Assembly (NCBI RefSeq): GCF_014839805.1
Contig: NC_051138.1
Location: 10,538,983 to 10,602,982 of the forward strand
Reading direction: 5' to 3'
DNA from: Manduca sexta
Lineage: Eukaryota; Arthropoda; Insecta; Lepidoptera; Sphingidae
Length of the DNA: 64,000 nucleotides
Shown: piece after piece, positions 59,528-64,000 of the stretch
How the letters are laid out: every line of letters starts with the position of its first letter
Numbering within the stretch: the first letter of the stretch is position 1
Notes under the pieces: model-generated
What the model saw: the letters and a program-made list of their open reading frames with translations, nothing else
Told to the model about the DNA's origin: nothing
Database searches by the model: none
Made by a program: the position numbers and the translations under genes

Positions 59528-59850
59528 TCACGGATAGCGACTACCGTTCACAAGCGTTCACCGGCTTACGTAAATGTCGTGTTCCTGGGTTATCCTGTGT
59601 ACAGTGAGCCACAAAACTCAAACTTTCAAACACTTCTACACATTAACTTTAATCGAAATTCTTTATCTAAAATAAATTAATTCCTCTAAAGTTTATATTA
59701 TTTAAAAAAAGATTCTTGATAAAAAGACAAAAGTTGCAAGGCCTTTGAAATTTATTCAGCTAATTATGTGGCTGCGGTACATCTGGTTTCGAAAAGGCCG
59801 GTATAAGTGTATCGATTGCCGAAAAAAATCATCTCTCGTCAGGGTAATCA
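59528..59850 (+). repeat. dispersed repeat family R1, split by a small MITE
   Basis: GGATAGCGACTACCGTTCAC and TTATCCTGTGTA before the break; TACATCTGG, AAAGGCCGGTATAAGTG, TATCGATTGCCG and CATCTCTCGTCAGG after it. The order matches 36020-36245 once the insert is removed. Confidence 0.65.
59602..59777. mobile_element. 176-bp TA-flanked MITE inside an R1 copy
   Basis: Ends CAGTGAGCCACA and, inverted, CCGCAGCCACA. TA on each side (59600-59601, 59778-59779). Removing it with one TA rejoins the R1 repeat. AT-rich interior; no coding. Confidence 0.6.
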
Positions 59851-60380
59851 CTTTAACATTTCCATATATTATAAAATAAATAAATCGTAAATTTGCCCAG
59901 GTCTAACTAACAAAGTTAAGTTATGCATCATACAAGAAATATTTTTTATACATAAAAGGGTGTTACATTGTGATTGACAAACAAAAAACCATTTCAGATG
60001 TTATAATACTTTTTTAATTACATCGATCAATGTAACATGCTTTTATTTATAAAAAATATATCTGTAATAAAAACGCAAATACTATACAAGTTTAAATTAT
60101 TTCTAACTTTTTAGTATTTTTTTTTATTAGCTAGTAATAAAAGCTTGTTTTTAAAAAGTTTTATTTTATTTTGATTTTATACTCTATAAGCAACACGAGA
60201 ATAGGCAAGACATAAAAAACACAATGCCCAGCCTCAGCCGATACAGTAGTTAGTACCAGTAAAATTTTATAAATATATCATTCAACGAATTAAAACAAAG
60301 CAAACTTATAAGGAAGAAATTCGTGCAAAACTTGAGCCTGCATATGACATTCCTTAAAATTATTAATCGACTAAACTTAC

Positions 60381-60595
60381 ATAGACTTGGGCAGGCGCCA
60401 GAACGAAGCCGACGCAGAGACCGGACATCATTCTGCCCACCAGTATAAGAGGGAAGTATTTAGCGAAGCCCAGTATAAGCCAAGAGGCCACCCAGAGCGG
60501 TGCAGTGAGTTGCAGAGTGCGGCGCCGGCCTGCTCTCTGCATTAGGGCTCCAGATAATATACTGCCCAAAAATGCGCCCAGCGGTGGTATTGCTC
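60381..60595 (-). CDS. Tret1-like sugar transporter, upstream exon (TM2-TM4)
   Basis: 215 nt between an acceptor (TTTGCAG|GA, 60596-60597) and a donor (TAT|GTAAGT). It reads AIPPLGAFLGSILSG, the loop motif MQRAGRRRTLQL, then LILGFAKYFPLILVGRMMSG and LCVGFVLAPAQVY. It ends in phase 0 and joins [11 protein letters not shown] at 45565 across a 14.8-kb intron, restoring the family's PAQVY-VSE sequence. It begins with a split codon needing one upstream nucleotide, so at least one more 5' exon (N-terminus and TM1) must exist. None was recognised up to 64000; it may lie outside the window. Confidence 0.9.
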
Positions 60596-60929
60596 CTGCA
60601 AAAAAAGACAGTCATACATTTATCAGTTTTGAAATCATAAATCGCTCTTAGAAACTCGGACGACTAACCGCCGATTTCAATGAAAATTAACAGACTTTTT
60701 GACAGTTTTACAAATAACTTATTCTGATTGTTTTATTCTCAGGATTGGATCGGAGATTAAAATTGTGATTGTTTATTGAAATCTGGCGCTAGCGCCTATG
60801 CGTAACAATATGACCACCTTTGACCTGGCGTCGGCGAGATCGAAAGAAAGTATACAGGAGATCGTCTAACATTCCCTTTGGAAATAATTTTAAGATTTGG
60901 AGCCGATGGTTGTTTGTCATTAAATTGTT

Positions 60930-60975
60930 AGCTTTTGCTCGCGGCTTCGCCCGCGTGAATTAGTTTTCCGGGATA
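60930..60975 (-). mobile_element. Helitron-like 3' end relic
   Basis: On the - strand: ACGCGGGCGAAGCCGCGAGC then AAAAGCTAAC, the hairpin plus a mutated CTAG terminus. Confidence 0.4.
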
Positions 60976-61064
60976 TTTTTTTTCCATTTACTTGGTCTTG
61001 GTCTCTTATCCCTTCGGCCCATTGTAAGCACAGGTAAAAGAGTTACGCCCACATTTACAAACTT

Positions 61065-61405
61065 TAAAGAAGAAAATTTAAGTTATAATTCATAGAACGT
61101 AAGTTTTTCACTTTATACGAACATTTTCATAATTTTCATTAAAGTTACGAAGCTGATTGTTTTTAGCAAAAAAGTACAACCAATGACAATTTTGTTGCAA
61201 TAAAAAAATTTCGAATAAGTGTTCTACTTTTTTAAAAAGAAATCATTTAATCGTTCAAATCAAAAATTCTCAAAAATTCAGAAAAATTTTCATATCTTGC
61301 AAACTATGAAAAATCGCGGAACATACATGGGGGTGATTCGGATACCCCAAGATGTGCTCTATCTCTGGACCTCCGCTTGACACAACTTTCTGGGACACCC
61401 TGTAT
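61065..61405. repeat. dispersed repeat, inverted partner of 14335-14680
   Basis: Ends CTCTATCTCTGGACCTCCGC, TTGACACAACTTTCTGGGAC, ACCCTGTA. Reverse-complement blocks of 14335-14680, including TTTTTAGCAAAAAAGTACAAC. Confidence 0.65.
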
Positions 61406-64000
61406 ACTTTTAAAAACTATATTTATAATTACATACGTAATTCGTATATACTATACATACATATTACAAGACATTTCACAGTCGCTTTACTCGTGTCCAT
61501 TTGATAAATCAAGACTAGTCAACATTTAAATAACAATTCCATTGATTTTAATCACTGGATGACTTTCAGCCATTTTCGCATAATTTGACAGTACTTAATT
61601 TAATAACTAAACATCAAACTCGTCTAAACTAGTTACCCAGAGCTTCATTGCAGCCAATTTAGCCTTTATTACCCGCAAGGAAGGAAAGACCAGGTGGATA
61701 CCGTTGTAATTTAGCAAAATCAAGGTCACAAAACAACTTTGTTGCTTTATCCTTGTCAGTAAGATTGCCAGAGGTTTAAAAGTTTTTCCTTCGCTTTCCC
61801 TACTGGGTTCTTTAAGTTCGATAGTGCCTCCATGATTCTTATTTTTGAGAATCATAGATATTGGTGGCCTCTTATTATTTTAACTAGTTCATTTACTGAT
61901 TTAAGTTTCTTTCGGTATGTAGTTACTGTTATGATATGATCTTTGAACTAATGTGATGGTTGAGCAAATAAGTTGTTTTTACTTTTTTAAAAATAAGATA
62001 AGGAATGTTTCATTGCTTAATTGCGGAGAGAAACCCAAATAATATAAAAAAAAATAAAAATAACCATTTAGTTTTTTTATATTAACAGCTAAACATTCTT
62101 ATCTTTATATCGTCGACCGATCTGCAAAGAAAATGAACATTCCGAACAATTTTTGACACAAATCTTAAATCACAGTAATAATCCTGCTACTATCTGCCTA
62201 AATGTCTACCTTCACTTTGTGGAAACCCGGCTAACTATTTTAAGGTTAATCAACCAAAATACATATTAAGAAATTGTCATAAGTGTATGTGAATGCAATC
62301 TTGAATATTTTTTGCAGTCACCGACCCAGAATCATATGACGCATATCACGGTTACATGCTTTAGACAAACTCACTTTATTGTAACTAAATTAGCATAATA
62401 ACAATAACATGCAATTGCTGTATAAGAGCAACATTTTATGAATTAACAAAATGATGTTAAAAGAATCAAAGCGTTTGCAAATCCAAAATAAGAAACAGAA
62501 TGGCAAACAAAACTTTTCGAGAAAAACATTCAATTGACACCTTCTTATCCTCACGATTTAATAAATTACGGATGAAATATATTATACCGGACCAAATTTA
62601 ACATAAACAGGTCAAATTGTATGCATCCGCTGGTCAACAAACTCGATATGAGGACAATGGCTGTCTGCAATTGCCAATTTGCCCGAGATTCAGAGAGCCC
62701 TATCTAACATGTTGCTTGGTGCTCAAGAAAGTACATTTCTAAGGTAAATATTTTATAAACTAATGTGTAGACTAAGCAAAAACTAACTCTTCAAAAGGTT
62801 ATTCGGGCAAAATTGTCCCTCGGAAAAATAGCCGAAAATATCGTAGACAAGACATTGCTTTCTTACAGCTGGGTATCTTTACTCACTGTAGGTAGTTAGT
62901 AACCTGTTACGGAGGCAATATTAAAAGGCAAACGAATAAATAAAAGCAACATGAGAATATAATGGACTCAAGTGAATTAAATGCGTACATTAAAATTACA
63001 GATAGTCTAATCGGATATCGAGAATAACGTCAATATTTCGAATACAGTTCATATAAGGCGCTAACGGCATAATAAAAGTTGGTTGATTTGATTTATTATA
63101 AATGAAAACAAAATGTTGATGGCATTATAGTTGTGTAGTTGTATTAGAATTTGTTTATTAGATGTTCAAATGCGAAACAGAAATGTCTCATTGAATTTCT
63201 GTATAGCTAAAATATTATAATATTATAAAAGCCCGTATAATTCTACATTACCGTCAGTTTATGACCAATAAATGGTATGCGTTGAGAGTAGCTACTCACT
63301 TAACGAATATGAATTCTACTAATCGCTACGAGTTTCCTATTAATACTATATCCTGCTAGAAACTTGCCGTCACTTTGCTTGGTCTGGTATTAATTAAATT
63401 AGATTATTATCAAGCCTAACTATAATTTCCCAGCGTTGCTTTATATTTAATCTTTATTGCACAACACTTTTCTTACGCAAGTGGTTGAAATTTTATTAAA
63501 TTATTACGAGGTAATCGCAAATTAATTAGTTTCTTTCTAATTTTTTATGTTTCGTCAATTGTGAAACTCTTAATATCTGGACGAGACATCTGAGGGTGGA
63601 TGAAGGGCAAAATATTCTTAAAGAGGAGTAATATAAAAAAGGAGGAGTTTTTAAGATTTTTCAAATCATTTTAGTACATTTAATTTTTTTGATGTCATTT
63701 TTTGCCTTTACTCGTGTTGCAGAAATAAGTTAGTGGGTACTTAGTTTTTACGAATAGGTCTGTCTTATTTCAAAGTAGAATTGAAGTCCTGGACAATTCG
63801 TTAAAACACATAGAAAACCCATAAGTGTTGCTCGACGAAGATTTGAACCCAGCGCATCTCTAACCACTTGCAGTGAGAGTATTTAATAATATTATGAAAA
63901 AGGACTCTTCGCCCATTCTCATTCCCCTAAAATAAATAGAGTTTTTTGCTTTCTGGTCTAGTTTCTACTTGTTCTTTTCTACGCTATTCCCATATGGGAA
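61406..64000. other. gene-free interval at the window end
   Basis: The missing 5' exon(s) of the sugar transporter should lie upstream on this side, but no exon with a TM1 sequence, an ATG and a phase-1 donor was found. AT-rich; no repeat boundary recognised. Confidence 0.45.

Noticed and set aside
62600..62710. Short - strand hydrophobic frame (TAIVLISSLLTSG) as the missing transporter exon
   Set aside because: No ATG, no fitting phase-1 donor, and no match to the TM1 pattern of Tret1 proteins.

Overview
The window looks like nuclear DNA of a moth or butterfly (Lepidoptera). It is AT-rich, its genes are split into short exons by GT-AG introns, and it is crowded with repeats of lepidopteran type: Helitrons that start TC, end CTAG and sit between A and T, tRNA-derived SINEs, RTE and CR1-like LINEs, and a Penelope-like element. 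No species is claimed.

Three host genes can be assembled exon by exon with matching phases. (1) 18695-25449, + strand: a beaten-path (Beat) family immunoglobulin protein, six exons, 277 aa, with a signal peptide and a hydrophobic tail suggesting a GPI anchor. A dead RTE LINE sits in its second intron. (2) 26606-29648, - strand and convergent with Beat: pro-resilin, six exons, 416 aa, with a 9-nt first coding exon, Pro/Gly/Tyr elastic repeats and an R&R chitin-binding domain. A TATA box lies about 100 bp upstream of its ATG. (3) 40034 to at least 60595, - strand: a sugar transporter of the Tret1 (facilitated trehalose transporter) type. Seven exons are visible, separated by one 14.8-kb intron; the first coding exon was not found.

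Layout. 1-18 kb is gene-free: a decayed Penelope-like element with inverted arms (1.3-3.6 kb), a Helitron (4.2-5.2 kb), SINEs and an RTE 3' end. 18.7-29.7 kb holds Beat and resilin. 30-40 kb is gene-free and contains a Helitron, a broken THAP-domain exon and a TA-flanked MITE. 40-60.6 kb is the transporter. Its large intron contains a Helitron split by a 1.9-kb insertion, a CR1-like LINE and a Helitron carrying a nested 1.3-kb DNA element. 60.6-64 kb shows almost nothing.

The most unusual signal is in the LINE at 52.2-56.8 kb. Between ORF1 and ORF2 lies an unbroken 241-codon frame for a very hydrophobic protein. It starts 4 nt after the ORF1 stop and overlaps the ORF2 start by 13 nt. I do not recognise it. 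Other items of note are the TIR-bearing 1.9-kb insertion with no target duplication, the hammerhead-like motif in the Penelope arms, and three sister Helitrons with 5, 4 and 3 internal tandem units.
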